This document shows, piece after piece, positions 44,410 to 53,539 of a DNA stretch of 64,000 bases. The notes beneath the pieces are model-generated. The model saw only the letters and a list, made by a program, of their open reading frames with translations. It ran no database searches and was not told the origin of the DNA. The stretch is from assembly GCA_020634755.1 (NCBI GenBank), contig JACKBC010000007.1:62001-126000 (forward strand). The letters are read 5' to 3'. The translations under genes and the position numbers were made by a program. Within the stretch, counting starts at the first letter, position 1, and each line of letters begins with the position of its first letter. This stretch comes from Caldilineaceae bacterium (GTDB taxonomy: Bacteria > Chloroflexota > Anaerolineae > Caldilineales > Caldilineaceae).

Positions 44410-45273
44410 ATGGACACTAAAATCATGAACCAATCCCTCCACGCCCTTGTCATCAACCTGATTGCCCAGAACGCAGGAACGCTGCCTGGCTCCGTCGGTG
44501 AGCTGGCCCACGCCGCCTTTTATGCCGCGGTGCAGGCCGTGGACCCCGCACTTTCGGCGCGCATGCACGATGCGCAAGAGCGCAAGGCCTTTAGCCTTTC
44601 ACCCCTGTATGGCTATTGGCAAAGCCCCCAAGACAAGCGCATCCACGTGAACACGGGGCAGGCGGGCTGGCTGCGGTTGGGGCTATTGGATGAAGAATTG
44701 TTCGCCGTTTTTATGCAGCACATCCTCTACAGCGGTCTTACCGGGGGCGCGCCCACCATTCGGCTGGGCAATGTGGATTTTGCCATTCGCGAGGTGCAAG
44801 GCAGCCCCGGCAGCCACCCCTGGAGCGGTTACATCACAGTGGCCGATCTGGCGGCGTTGGACGCCACCTCTACGCGCTGGGTACTTGAGTTTGCCAGCCC
44901 CACGGCTATCCGCTGGGAGCAGGCGGATAATGGCACGCGCAAAGTGGAAATTTTCCCCCAACCCCGGCTGGCAATGGCCAGCCTGCGCAGCCGTTGGGAC
45001 AAAATGACCGGCGACCAATATGGCAAGGAGTTTGAAGAGTGGGTGGGGCGCAACGTGGTGGTGGGGCGCGTTTGGAACTGGGAGACCGAGCCTTTTGCCT
45101 ATAAGCGCCAGAGCTATATCGGCGGCACGGGCCAGCTCCAATATGTGCTGCTGGATTCGTCCAATCAGTCCTATACCGCTCACTTTAACCGCTTGCTGCA
45201 CCTGGCCTTCTTTGCGGGCATTGGCTATAAGACGACCCACGGCATGGGGCAGGTGAGAGTTATATCGCCCTGA
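44410..45273 (+). CDS. cas6: CRISPR RNA endoribonuclease Cas6
   Basis: A 287-residue Cas6 that cuts the CRISPR transcript within each repeat. The N-terminal ferredoxin-like fold starts NQSLHALVINLIAQNAGTLP and the C-terminus holds the glycine-rich RAMP loop FFAGIGYKTTHGMGQVRV. The repeat's CTCG-AACG-CGAG stem followed by 8 nt (ATTGAAAC) fits Cas6 cleavage at the stem base. Start choice is uncertain: ATG at 44410 or 44425, and the frame is open back to 44281 without a good ribosome-binding site. It lies after a 590-bp interruption carrying the VapBC remnant. Confidence 0.9.
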   Translation: MDTKIMNQSLHALVINLIAQNAGTLPGSVGELAHAAFYAAVQAVDPALSARMHDAQERKAFSLSPLYGYWQSPQDKRIHVNTGQAGWLRLGLLDEELFAVFMQHILYSGLTGGAPTIRLGNVDFAIREVQGSPGSHPWSGYITVADLAALDATSTRWVLEFASPTAIRWEQADNGTRKVEIFPQPRLAMASLRSRWDKMTGDQYGKEFEEWVGRNVVVGRVWNWETEPFAYKRQSYIGGTGQLQYVLLDSSNQSYTAHFNRLLHLAFFAGIGYKTTHGMGQVRVISP

Positions 45274-45375
45274 GTCTACAGTCCGTAGTCCTGAGTCCGT
45301 AGTCTTGAGTCTCTTGAGTCCGTAGTCCCAAGTCGTAAGTTGGAGAGCGCGGGCTTTGGACTTCGGACTAAAAAA
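45274..45375. repeat. Short tandem repeats (AGTCCGTAGTC type)
   Basis: Degenerate tandem words such as GAGTCCGTAGTC and TTGAGTC fill the space between cas6 and the S23-type pseudogene, ending CGGACTAAAAAAG. The complementary words (GGACTACGGACCCC) follow the pseudogene at 45788-45903, so the two tracts are inverted relative to each other. Confidence 0.7.
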
Positions 45376-45385
45376 GAAGCTAATA

Positions 45386-45777
45386 ATGGCAAAAATCACG
45401 CGCTTTGAAGATATACAGAGTTGGAAGCTGGCACGGCAGCTCACTAACCGGGTATATGAGGTGTCAAGGCGTCTGCCATTTCGGCGCAACTTTAGTTTAA
45501 GTGATCAGATTGGCCGGGCCTCTGGCTCCATTATGCATAACGCCTCTGGCTCCATTATGCATAACATTGCCCAAGGTGTCGATGCCGGCAGCGATGCTGA
45601 TTTCGTTCGCTTCTGGCGCTATGCTCTGCGTTCGGCTACAGAAGTTCAATCCCAGCTATATGTATGTGGCAAAAGATCAAAACTATCAACCAATCAGAAT
45701 CGGACGAAATCTATGATCTGGCCAAACAGACATAAAACACGATCAACGGGCTTATCCGTTACCTATTGAAAAAGTGA
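45386..45777 (+). pseudogene. Four-helix-bundle (S23/IVS-type) protein gene, frameshifted
   Basis: The gene starts MAKITRFEDIQSWKLARQLT and continues with the family helices up to RYALRSATEVQSQLYV. A 24-bp unit is duplicated in tandem (45518-45541 and 45542-45565), repeating ASGSIMHN. After 45660 the frame is lost: the expected VAKDQNY, NQSESDEIYDLAKQT and NTINGLIRYLLKK follow in different frames up to 45777. At least two indels are therefore present. S23-type genes occur in 23S rRNA inserts and as free genes of unknown role. It is inserted between cas6 and cas4. Confidence 0.8.
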
Positions 45778-45787
45778 GTCGTGCGTT

Positions 45788-45903
45788 CAAAGTCCTGAAG
45801 CCAAAGTCCTGAGTCTAAGACCCCCGGACTACGGACCCCGGACTACGGACCCCGGACTTTGAACTACTGACTACGGACCCCGGACTTTGGACTTTGGACT
45901 AAA
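45788..45903. repeat. Short tandem repeats (GGACTACGGACCCC type)
   Basis: About ten degenerate units built on GGACTACGGACCCC and GGACTTT run up to the cas4 start, ending GGACTTTGGACTAAAAAATG. The ATG of cas4 is formed directly at the end of the tract, which leaves no recognisable ribosome-binding site. Confidence 0.75.
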
Positions 45904-45905
45904 AA

Positions 45906-46502
45906 ATGGACTACCTACCTCTCTCCTACATCAATCACTTTGAATACTGCCCGCGCCGCTTTTGGTATATCTATGTGCAGGGGCAAATGGTGGAGAATGC
46001 TCATGTACTGCGCGGCAACCTGAACCACGCCAATGTGGACCGACCCGGCTACGCCACAACGGATGATGCCGTAACCGTGCACCGCCGCGTCCATGTGGTG
46101 AGCCACCGGCTGGGCATCAACGGCATCTGCGATCTGCTGGAAGAGGACGCCGATGGCGCACTCTGTCCGGTGGAATATAAGCAGGGGCAGCAAGGCAAGT
46201 GGCGCAACGATGAATCCCAGCTTTGCGCCCAAGCTCTCTGCCTGGAAGAGATGACGGGCCGGCCCATTGAGACCGGCGCCATTTTCTACTTTGGCAGCCG
46301 ACGCCGCATGACCGTGCCATTTATGCCCGCCTTGCGTCAACACACTGCCGCGCTCATCCGTCAAATGCAGCTGGCCCTAGCCCACGGCCAGATTCCGCCA
46401 CACACCAGCCAGCGTCAACGCTGCCAGGGCTGTAGCCTGATTGACGTGTGCCTGCCCACAGAAGTTGACCTGCTAACGCAACTAGGACTTACGCAGGCCT
46501 AG
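45906..46502 (+). CDS. cas4: CRISPR adaptation nuclease Cas4
   Basis: A 198-residue RecB-type nuclease with an iron-sulfur cluster, used with Cas1-Cas2 to trim prespacers and select the PAM. The cluster ligands are Cys15 (FEYCPRRFW) and three C-terminal cysteines in RCQGCSLIDVC (about 173, 176, 182). Nuclease motifs are GICDLLE (near 74) and PVEYKQGQQG (near 88). The last codons (ending GLTQA) and the stop overlap GACTTACGCA (46486-46495), a terminus of the MITE family. A half element has thus become the gene's 3' end. Confidence 0.93.
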   Translation: MDYLPLSYINHFEYCPRRFWYIYVQGQMVENAHVLRGNLNHANVDRPGYATTDDAVTVHRRVHVVSHRLGINGICDLLEEDADGALCPVEYKQGQQGKWRNDESQLCAQALCLEEMTGRPIETGAIFYFGSRRRMTVPFMPALRQHTAALIRQMQLALAHGQIPPHTSQRQRCQGCSLIDVCLPTEVDLLTQLGLTQA

Positions 46503-46520
46503 CCCAAAGCCCACTTGCCT

Positions 46521-46571
46521 ACTCGACACTCGACACTAGACACCCGACCACTCGATCACTCGACCAAGGAC
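46521..46571. repeat. Short tandem repeats between cas4 and cas1
   Basis: Degenerate units of 7-9 bp (ACTCGACACT, CCCGACCACT, CGATCACT) fill the intergenic space and continue almost to the cas1 ATG. Confidence 0.7.
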
Positions 46572-46578
46572 TATCCCG

Positions 46579-47655
46579 ATGACCACACTCTATTTAACGG
46601 AACCGCGCAGCATTGTGAGCAAAGACGGAGACACGCTGCTCGTCAAAATGCCCGCCAATAAAGAAACGGGCGCAGAAAAACGCAGCGTGCGCGTCCCTAT
46701 GATGAAGGTAGACCAGGTAGTGGTGCTGGGCGACAGCACGGTGACTACGCCGGCACTGCTGGCGCTCCTGGCGCAGAACGCCGACATTTGCTTTTGCAAT
46801 TATTGGGGCAATTTTTGCGGACGCCTGGCCCCGGCCGTGACCAAAAACGTCTTTGCCCGCGTCGCTCAATTTCGCGCCCACGAAGAGTATCGCCGGCGGG
46901 TGATGTTGGCCGCGCGGTTTGTGCGCGGCAAGCTGCATAACCAGCGCACGCTTCTGCTGCGCAGCAACCGCTCCATCGACAACACCGAAGCAGCCCAGCA
47001 GATTGCCCAAGCTGCCCAATCGCTGAGCGAACTGATCGGTCAGGTGGACCAGATAGAAGTGGAAGAAGAGGGCCCGATAGACCCCAGTCGGCCCCAAATG
47101 GAGTCGGCGTTGGGAACCCTGCATGGGATGGAAGGCGCGGGCGCCGCGCTCTTCTTTCAAAGCTTTCGCCTACTTCTCAAACAAGACCTGGGTTTTCAAA
47201 AACGCACCCGTCGCCCGCCCACGGATCCCGTCAATGCGCTTCTGAGCTTTGGCTATACGCTGCTCACAAATCATATGCTCAGCGCTGTGCAAATGGTGGG
47301 CTTTGATCCCTACATCGGCTTTTTGCACAGTGAAGGCTATGGCAAACCGGCGCTGGCGTTGGACCTGATGGAGGAGATGCGCACGCCCATTGTGGATTCG
47401 GTGGTGTTGACGGTTATCAACAAACAAATTTTGCAGCCCAAACACTTTGAGGAACACTTTGGGGCTTGGCAGCTGACGCCCGCTGGGCGCAAGCTCTTTT
47501 TGCAGCAATTTGAGGCTCGCCTAAATACCGAAATTCAACATCCGGTCTTTAAATATAAGGCCACTTATCGGCGCTGTTTGGAGCTGCAAGCGCGGCTGTT
47601 GGTCAAATTCCTCACCGCAGAAATTCCAGCCTACCGGCCCTTTCAGACGCGGTGA
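46579..47655 (+). CDS. cas1: CRISPR integrase Cas1
   Basis: A 358-residue integrase that inserts prespacers at the leader-proximal repeat. The metal-binding residues are visible as GMEGAGAALFF (Glu near 184), GFLHSEGYGKPALALDLMEE (His near 249, Asp/Glu near 262). The N-terminal beta domain starts TTLYLTEPRSIVSKDGDTLLV. It functions as a dimer pair bridged by Cas2, encoded 100 bp downstream. The ribosome-binding site is weak because the region upstream is a tandem repeat tract. Confidence 0.95.
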   Translation: MTTLYLTEPRSIVSKDGDTLLVKMPANKETGAEKRSVRVPMMKVDQVVVLGDSTVTTPALLALLAQNADICFCNYWGNFCGRLAPAVTKNVFARVAQFRAHEEYRRRVMLAARFVRGKLHNQRTLLLRSNRSIDNTEAAQQIAQAAQSLSELIGQVDQIEVEEEGPIDPSRPQMESALGTLHGMEGAGAALFFQSFRLLLKQDLGFQKRTRRPPTDPVNALLSFGYTLLTNHMLSAVQMVGFDPYIGFLHSEGYGKPALALDLMEEMRTPIVDSVVLTVINKQILQPKHFEEHFGAWQLTPAGRKLFLQQFEARLNTEIQHPVFKYKATYRRCLELQARLLVKFLTAEIPAYRPFQTR

Positions 47656-47673
47656 GGGGTGGCCGAGTCGCGT

Positions 47674-47731
47674 CGTCCGACCATCCGACCACTCGATCAT
47701 CCGACCACTCGACCATCCGACCACTTCGACC
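47674..47731. repeat. Short tandem repeats between cas1 and cas2
   Basis: About seven degenerate units built on CCGACCACTCGA/CCATCCGACC follow the cas1 stop. They resemble the tract before cas1 (CGACCACTCGAT words are shared). Confidence 0.7.
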
Positions 47732-47755
47732 TTTTTAACAAAATAGAGTATACTT

Positions 47756-48049
47756 ATGGCAGGAGACCGTAACACCACGTTTTACATCATTGCCTATGAC
47801 ATTGGCTCAAATAAGCGGCGTACCAAGGTGCACAAGATTTTGAGCAGCTTTGGCCATTGGACCCAATACAGCCTCTTTGAGTGTTTTCTATCGGAAAAGC
47901 AATATCTACTATTGCGCAGCCGCTTGGAGAAACACTTAAATCAAAATGTGGATAGCGTGCGTTTTTATGCGCTGTGCGGCGCCTGTCGAGGGCGTGTAGA
48001 AACGGTGGGGCAACCACCGCGTGCTGAACCGGAACTTTTTGTGATATAA
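47756..48049 (+). CDS. cas2: CRISPR adaptation protein Cas2
   Basis: A 97-residue ferredoxin-fold protein that joins two Cas1 dimers. The first strand has FYIIAYDIGSNKRRTKVHKIL (conserved Asp near residue 15, YDI). SFGHWTQYSLFECFLSEKQ and the C-terminal FYALCGACRGRVETVG follow, the latter typical of Cas2. The ATG has no strong ribosome-binding site. It is the last gene before the CRISPR leader. Confidence 0.94.
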   Translation: MAGDRNTTFYIIAYDIGSNKRRTKVHKILSSFGHWTQYSLFECFLSEKQYLLLRSRLEKHLNQNVDSVRFYALCGACRGRVETVGQPPRAEPELFVI

Positions 48050-48077
48050 GCCTGACGGCGCATTGTCGACGCCTGCC

Positions 48078-48125
48078 TTTGCGAGCATGACAGTAGCCAT
48101 CCGCATATAGGGTGATGCTCGCAAA
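48078..48125 (+). terminator. Stem-loop after cas2
   Basis: TTTGCGAGCAT (48078-48088) and ATGCTCGCAAA (48115-48125) form a perfect 11-bp stem around 26 nt, 29 bases after the cas2 stop. It may end the cas mRNA, separating it from the CRISPR transcript. The T run is absent, so it is a weak terminator at best. Confidence 0.5.
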
Positions 48126-48388
48126 AATCGCTTGTTGAGCGGCGGCCGACCGACTCGACTGACAAGTAATCAATAGGGCGCCGCGTACATTAATAACCGC
48201 ATAAACAGGGTAATATATGCTTGCCACACGTGGCATATGCTGGGCAATCGCCGCCATGCTCGCTGGTGGGATGAATCTGCTGAAATTGTGCTCAATACTA
48301 TGGCTCATGCGCTTGATTTGTCGCAAAACTAGCCGACGGTGGGGCAAAACGTCTGAATTTCCCCCTCGTTTTAGGGAGAGCGAGGGCG
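48126..48388 (+). promoter_or_regulatory. CRISPR leader region
   Basis: About 260 bp without a gene precede the first repeat on the side where the repeats' 5' ends (GCCCG) face, so transcription should run left to right. Features seen are TGCCAC-AC-GTGGCA (48222-48235) and a CCCTCG/CGAGGG pair just before the first repeat (48362-48386). I could not place a confident promoter. Integration of new spacers is expected at its right edge. Confidence 0.6.
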
Positions 48389-51300
48389 GCCCGAACAAAC
48401 CTAACCTCGAACGCGAGATTGAAACGGCTGAGCAGAATGGGTACATCCATAAAAATGGGGGCCCGAACAAACCTAACCTCGAACGCGAGATTGAAACATG
48501 GCATTCCTTTTGGCCAGAGACGAAGCCTATAAGGCCCGAACAAACCTAACCTCGAACGCGAGATTGAAACCTAGGTCACGCTGCTCTGCGCTGCGATGGG
48601 TCCAGTCAGCCCGAACAAACCTAACCTCGAACGCGAGATTGAAACCTGCACACGGCTAAACGGCAAGGTCATCGGCATCAAGCCCGAACAAACCTAACCT
48701 CGAACGCGAGATTGAAACAGGGCTGACCACAGAGGCCGCCAAAGAGAATGAGGAGCCCGAACAAACCTAACCTCGAACGCGAGATTGAAACGCCGCGTGG
48801 ACCCGTTGCGGTCCACAGTGAAAACGGTTGGCCCGAACAAACCTAACCTCGAACGCGAGATTGAAACGTGGATATGTGCGGTAATTGGGCGCACGTAGAT
48901 GGGCCCGAACAAACCTAACCTCGAACGCGAGATTGAAACTGGGTCCGCGCTTAAAAACTGGATAAGCGCATTGTGCCCGAACAAACCTAACCTCGAACGC
49001 GAGATTGAAACGGGATTCTAGGACTTCGATGCGGCTAATCCTCCATGCCCGAACAAACCTAACCTCGAACGCGAGATTGAAACCTTTCGATGGGCAGTGA
49101 AGGCCAAAGATTCGCAGAGCCCGAACAAACCTAACCTCGAACGCGAGATTGAAACCTGAAACGAGAATTAATTACTTTGTATAGGGGTAACGCCCGAACA
49201 AACCTAACCTCGAACGCGAGATTGAAACGAAATTTTACGGGCGATTGCGAATAATGCTGACATGCCCGAACAAACCTAACCTCGAACGCGAGATTGAAAC
49301 GGAGGAGTGACGCAAACCGAAGCCGAGCAAACTAGGGCCCGAACAAACCTAACCTCGAACGCGAGATTGAAACCATCATCTTTCCTCAATTCTGAACTTA
49401 TATTCTGGAGCCCGAACAAACCTAACCTCGAACGCGAGATTGAAACTTTCAAGGTGCTGATCGCGGACGAAGTGCATCAGGCCCGAACAAACCTAACCTC
49501 GAACGCGAGATTGAAACGAGTAGACCGACGTATACAGCCCCGGCTCGCGGGTGGCCCGAACAAACCTAACCTCGAACGCGAGATTGAAACGCCTGTCTCC
49601 GCGCTACTGGCCGTGGCCACAACCTGCCCGAACAAACCTAACCTCGAACGCGAGATTGAAACAGCGCTGGTACACTGCGCCGCTGCAGCTCCTCCAGGCC
49701 CGAACCAACCTAACCTCGAACGCGAGATTGAAACGGCGATAGGTGAATTGCACCCTTAGTTGGCCTTGGGCCCGAACAAACCTAACCTCGAACGCGAGAT
49801 TGAAACATATACTTTAGCACCTTGCGGTGATATACTGCAAGGCCCGAACAAACCTAACCTCGAACGCGAGATTGAAACTATTCTGATTGCTCGTAATTTA
49901 CTCATCCTGCTACGCCCGAACAAACCTAACCTCGAACGCGAGATTGAAACACTTCCTTCCGGCCTCTCGGCCATTGCCGCCACGGCGCCCGAACAAACCT
50001 AACCTCGAACGCGAGATTGAAACACGCCGAATCGCTCATGGACAAACGGTGGGGCAAGGGCCCGAACAAACCTAACCTCGAACGCGAGATTGAAACTTTG
50101 GTGCGGCCCAGCACCTGGCTGGCATCGTGCTGCGCCCGAACAAACCTAACCTCGAACGCGAGATTGAAACCGTGGGCAATGGCGCAAAAGTGGTATCGGA
50201 AAGATTCGCCCGAACAAACCTAACCTCGAACGCGAGATTGAAACAAAGTGCGCCTTGCCGCATACCTTCCACGTACCAAGCCCGAACAAACCTAACCTCG
50301 AACGCGAGATTGAAACATGGACACCAACAAGAACCCGTTCGCCTGGGAAGAGGCCCGAACAAACCTAACCTCGAACGCGAGATTGAAACTTGAATTGTCA
50401 TACCTCACCCCCTCATCAGTTGGCGCCCGAACAAACCTAACCTCGAACGCGAGATTGAAACGCATCGCTATGCGTCAGCCATTGCGCCGGTGCTGACAGG
50501 CCCGAACAAACCTAACCTCGAACGCGAGATTGAAACCGCTCTACTGCCTGGCGCAAACACGCTACGCTTTGGCCCGAACAAACCTAACCTCGAACGCGAG
50601 ATTGAAACATTGGCGTGGATATTCGCCGCAATCTCTTGCAGCGTGCCCGAACAAACCTAACCTCGAACGCGAGATTGAAACTGAATAGATAAGGACTTAA
50701 TATGAGCAGATCCCAAGGCCCGAACAAACCTAACCTCGAACGCGAGATTGAAACTTGGCCGACGAGCCGACAGTCGAGGACGGCGACGCGCCGCCCGAAC
50801 AAACCTAACCTCGAACGCGAGATTGAAACGCTGACGTCATGCGCGTGGCGGTTGGCGAAGAGATGCCCGAACAAACCTAACCTCGAACGCGAGATTGAAA
50901 CGCAATACTTTTTTCTCATAAGTCACTACAATGCTATGCCCGAACAAACCTAACCTCGAACGCGAGATTGAAACGGATCAGCGTCGTAGGACTTGGCGCG
51001 GCGGCGGTGCCCGAACAAACCTAACCTCGAACGCGAGATTGAAACCTTCTCGCTGACGTGCGGAAAACGCCCGTTGATGTCGCCCGAACAAACCTAACCT
51101 CGAACGCGAGATTGAAACAGAATGATTAGGTAATATGTTTTCACGTGGGCTAAACGCCCGAACAAACCTAACCTCGAACGCGAGATTGAAACCGTAGAAT
51201 ACCTAGATAGGTCAACAGAGCTTGCTTGCCCGAACAAACCTAACCTCGAACGCGAGATTGAAACCAGTTTCTACTTTAAACGATTGTAGACCAGTCTCAG

Positions 51301-52137
51301 CAAAGCCCGAACAAACCTAACCTCGAACGCGAGATTGAAACACTGGTTGTTATGGTGATCAGCTCTTCCATTGAGCGCCCGAACAAACCTAACCTCGAAC
51401 GCGAGATTGAAACAGAACCTTGTCTTGCCAAAATGCCTGTGCCTTGTAGCCCGAACAAACCTAACCTCGAACGCGAGATTGAAACTTATCTTAAATTTTT
51501 GTGGACGCTGGCTAGACGCAAGCCCGAACAAACCTAACCTCGAACGCGAGATTGAAACCGTCAGTGCCTGCGGGGCAAAGTGGTGGCATTCTGGCCCGAA
51601 CAAACCTAACCTCGAACGCGAGATTGAAACGTCTACGGCCTCTTTTGCCCCCACGGCAGTGTCAAGCCCGAACAAACCTAACCTCGAACGCGAGATTGAA
51701 ACTAACTTTCTCCATGTCACCGGACAGCGTGTCGTCAGCCCGAACAAACCTAACCTCGAACGCGAGATTGAAACTACCTGGACGAGTTCGCCCACGTGCG
51801 GCTGGACCGGGCCCGAACAAACCTAACCTCGAACGCGAGATTGAAACTTGCATCAGCACCCACCGGTGTGGCCGCAAACCTAGCCCGAACAAACCTAACC
51901 TCGAACGCGAGATTGAAACAGCAGCACAAGCGTGCTGTGGGGCGCCTGGACACATGCCCGAACAAACCTAACCTCGAACGCGAGATTGAAACGCTCATTT
52001 TTTCGGCGTACTCGTCCACCTTGTCCTGCCCGAACAAACCTAACCTCGAACGCGAGATTGAAACGGCCCGCGCCATTGGGCGCAGCCAGCCGGCGCCGGT
52101 GCCCGAACAAACCTAACCTCGAACGCGAGATTGAAAC
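48389..52137 (+). CRISPR. CRISPR array, 52 repeats of 37 bp, 51 spacers of 34-40 bp
   Basis: I counted 52 repeat starts from 48389 to 52101 at intervals of 71-77 bp. The repeat begins GCCCGAACAAACCTAACC, contains the stem CTCG-AACG-CGAG, and ends ATTGAAAC, the expected 8-nt crRNA handle. All copies are identical except the nineteenth (49698), where AACAAACC reads AACCAACC. One spacer (50682-50717) contains AAGGACTTAATATGAGC, which looks like a ribosome-binding site and start codon from a phage gene. A further spacer-length segment (52138-52173) is followed by GCCCGCATAAG at 52174, a decayed partial repeat. Long reading frames through the array are artefacts of the ~72-bp period. Confidence 0.98.
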
Positions 52138-52206
52138 CACGGAGCGATTCCGTATACTTCATGGTGGCCTGAAGCCCGCATAAGAACGATTGTTACGGGG
52201 ATTTTT

Positions 52207-52254
52207 ATCTTGGCGTTTTTGAGGACTCTTATCTTGGCATTGACACGGACTCTT
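52207..52254. repeat. 24-bp tandem duplication downstream of the CRISPR array
   Basis: Two adjacent units both start ATCTTGGC and end GGACTCTT (52207-52230 and 52231-52254). They lie in the noncoding stretch between the array and the HD-domain gene. Confidence 0.6.
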
Positions 52255-52324
52255 CCTGCCTCTAGGCAGCCAAGCTGTGGTAATATTTATGGGAGAGGTG
52301 TGCATACATATTTCAGTCGCGTAG

Positions 52325-52450
52325 GGGCAGCCAAGTGTGCGTCGCACTGCCCAGAGGAACAGCCGTAATGCGGCCTCCTTGGCGGGTTGTGCGTCGCACG
52401 CGGGTCCACGAGCCATTGCCATGCGCGCGGCGCATGATGCACACCCCTCA
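52325..52450 (+). repeat. Imperfect direct repeat flanking HD gene, left copy
   Basis: This ~125-bp segment shares with 53250-53375 the ordered blocks CAAGTGTGC-TCGCACTG, GAACAGC, GGCGG-T, GTGCGTCGCACGCG-GTCCAC and ATGATGC-C-CCCTCA. No coding capacity is evident. Confidence 0.55.
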
Positions 52451-52586
52451 GTTACAGAATGACCAGGGCGCGCCAAGCGACTTGTCTACGGGGGTGCTGA
52501 CGCGATGGCAGCCTCCGGAAAAATATAGAAACGGTCTTCACCGCTGAGTATGTGATGTAGACCGGCTCTTGACCCCAGGGAATGCT

Positions 52587-53204
52587 ATGTTGGAATCATC
52601 TTGGACGCGTTGTTGGACGTTCATTGGCGCTAGCGGGACCGGGCGCGCGCTTATGCGGCAGCTGCTTGATGCGTATCAAGCGCCGCCGCGCAAGTATCAT
52701 ACCGTCCAACACCTAACCGAGTGTTTGACGCTGTGCAATGACTATATGCACTGTGCCCAGGCGCCGGGTGAGGTTGAAATAGCCCTCTGGTTCCATGATG
52801 CCGTCTATGATGTGAAGGCGACGGACAATGAAGAAAGAAGCGCCGCCTGGGCCATGCATGAGCTGCAACATGCCGGTGTACACCCCGCATGCATTGCCCG
52901 CGTAAAGGAGCACATTCTGGCCACGCGGCACGCTGCGCTGCCCCAGGGGCAGGATCAAGCGCTGCTTGTGGATATTGATTTGGCCATCCTGGGCGCGCAG
53001 GCTGAACGATTTAAAGAGTATGAAACGCAGATTCGCGCAGAATATAGCGATGTACCGCGCGTTCTGTTTCGCCGCAAGCGCCGGCAGATCCTCGAGGGAT
53101 TTCTGGCCAGAAGCCCCATATACGCTACGCCCGCACTCCAGCAGAGATTCGAAGAACGCGCCCGCCAAAACATGGCGCGCGCTCTTGCTTGGCTGGGGGG
53201 CTAA
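52587..53204 (+). CDS. HD-superfamily metal-dependent hydrolase
   Basis: A 205-residue HD protein of the predicted metal-dependent phosphohydrolase group. Metal-binding motif residues are YHTVQHLTECL (His near 34 and 38), WFHDAVYD (HD near 69-70) and VDIDLAILG (Asp near 127). The ATG at 52587 follows CAGGGAATGCT. The substrate is unknown. It is downstream of the CRISPR array, separated by ~400 bp of noncoding DNA, and flanked by two related direct repeats. I see no evidence that it is a CRISPR gene. Confidence 0.85.
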   Translation: MLESSWTRCWTFIGASGTGRALMRQLLDAYQAPPRKYHTVQHLTECLTLCNDYMHCAQAPGEVEIALWFHDAVYDVKATDNEERSAAWAMHELQHAGVHPACIARVKEHILATRHAALPQGQDQALLVDIDLAILGAQAERFKEYETQIRAEYSDVPRVLFRRKRRQILEGFLARSPIYATPALQQRFEERARQNMARALAWLGG

Positions 53205-53249
53205 CGAGCCACCGCCATCGGCCGCGTGAACCGTCATCATTTAGCCGCA

Positions 53250-53375
53250 GGAGGCGGCAAGTGTGCATCGCACTGACCCGAGAACAGCTAAATAACAGCC
53301 GCGGGGGCGGTCAGTGTGTTGCGCGCGAGTCCACCAGCGTAATTCGCTCGAGTAGAGAATGATGCCCCCCCTCAT
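53250..53375 (+). repeat. Imperfect direct repeat flanking HD gene, right copy
   Basis: Related to 52325-52450 in the same orientation; see that entry for the shared blocks. The region 53205-53539 otherwise holds only a terminator for the minus-strand gene. Confidence 0.55.
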
Positions 53376-53383
53376 TGCGGCAA

Positions 53384-53416
53384 ACAAAAAGTCCGCCCAC
53401 GGCGTCCGGTGGGCGG
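53384..53416 (-). terminator. Intrinsic terminator of the primase-B3/B4-M55 operon
   Basis: CCGCCCAC/GTGGGCGG forms a perfect 8-bp stem (53393-53416). On the minus strand it is followed by ACTTTTTGTTTG. Confidence 0.75.
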
Positions 53417-53539
53417 CGCAATGGGCGGACCAATCCAAAAAAGCGGATGCTAATGTTATGGGGTTGGGATGCGAGTGGTGGATGAGCGGGAAAGGCGACG
53501 TGTGTATATTGAGGCCAGCAGCCGGCCAGGTCGGCGCAA

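Noticed and set aside
49307..52183. Long open frames on both strands through the CRISPR array (repetitive proteins with LEREIET or SRSRLGLFG motifs)
   Set aside because: Repeat plus spacer averages about 72 bp, a multiple of three, so frames stay open by periodicity; the peptides are translated CRISPR repeats.
52587..53204. HD protein as a CRISPR-associated Cas3'' nuclease
   Set aside because: It resembles free-standing metal-dependent phosphohydrolases, lies beyond the array, and the I-D HD nuclease is already in Cas10d.
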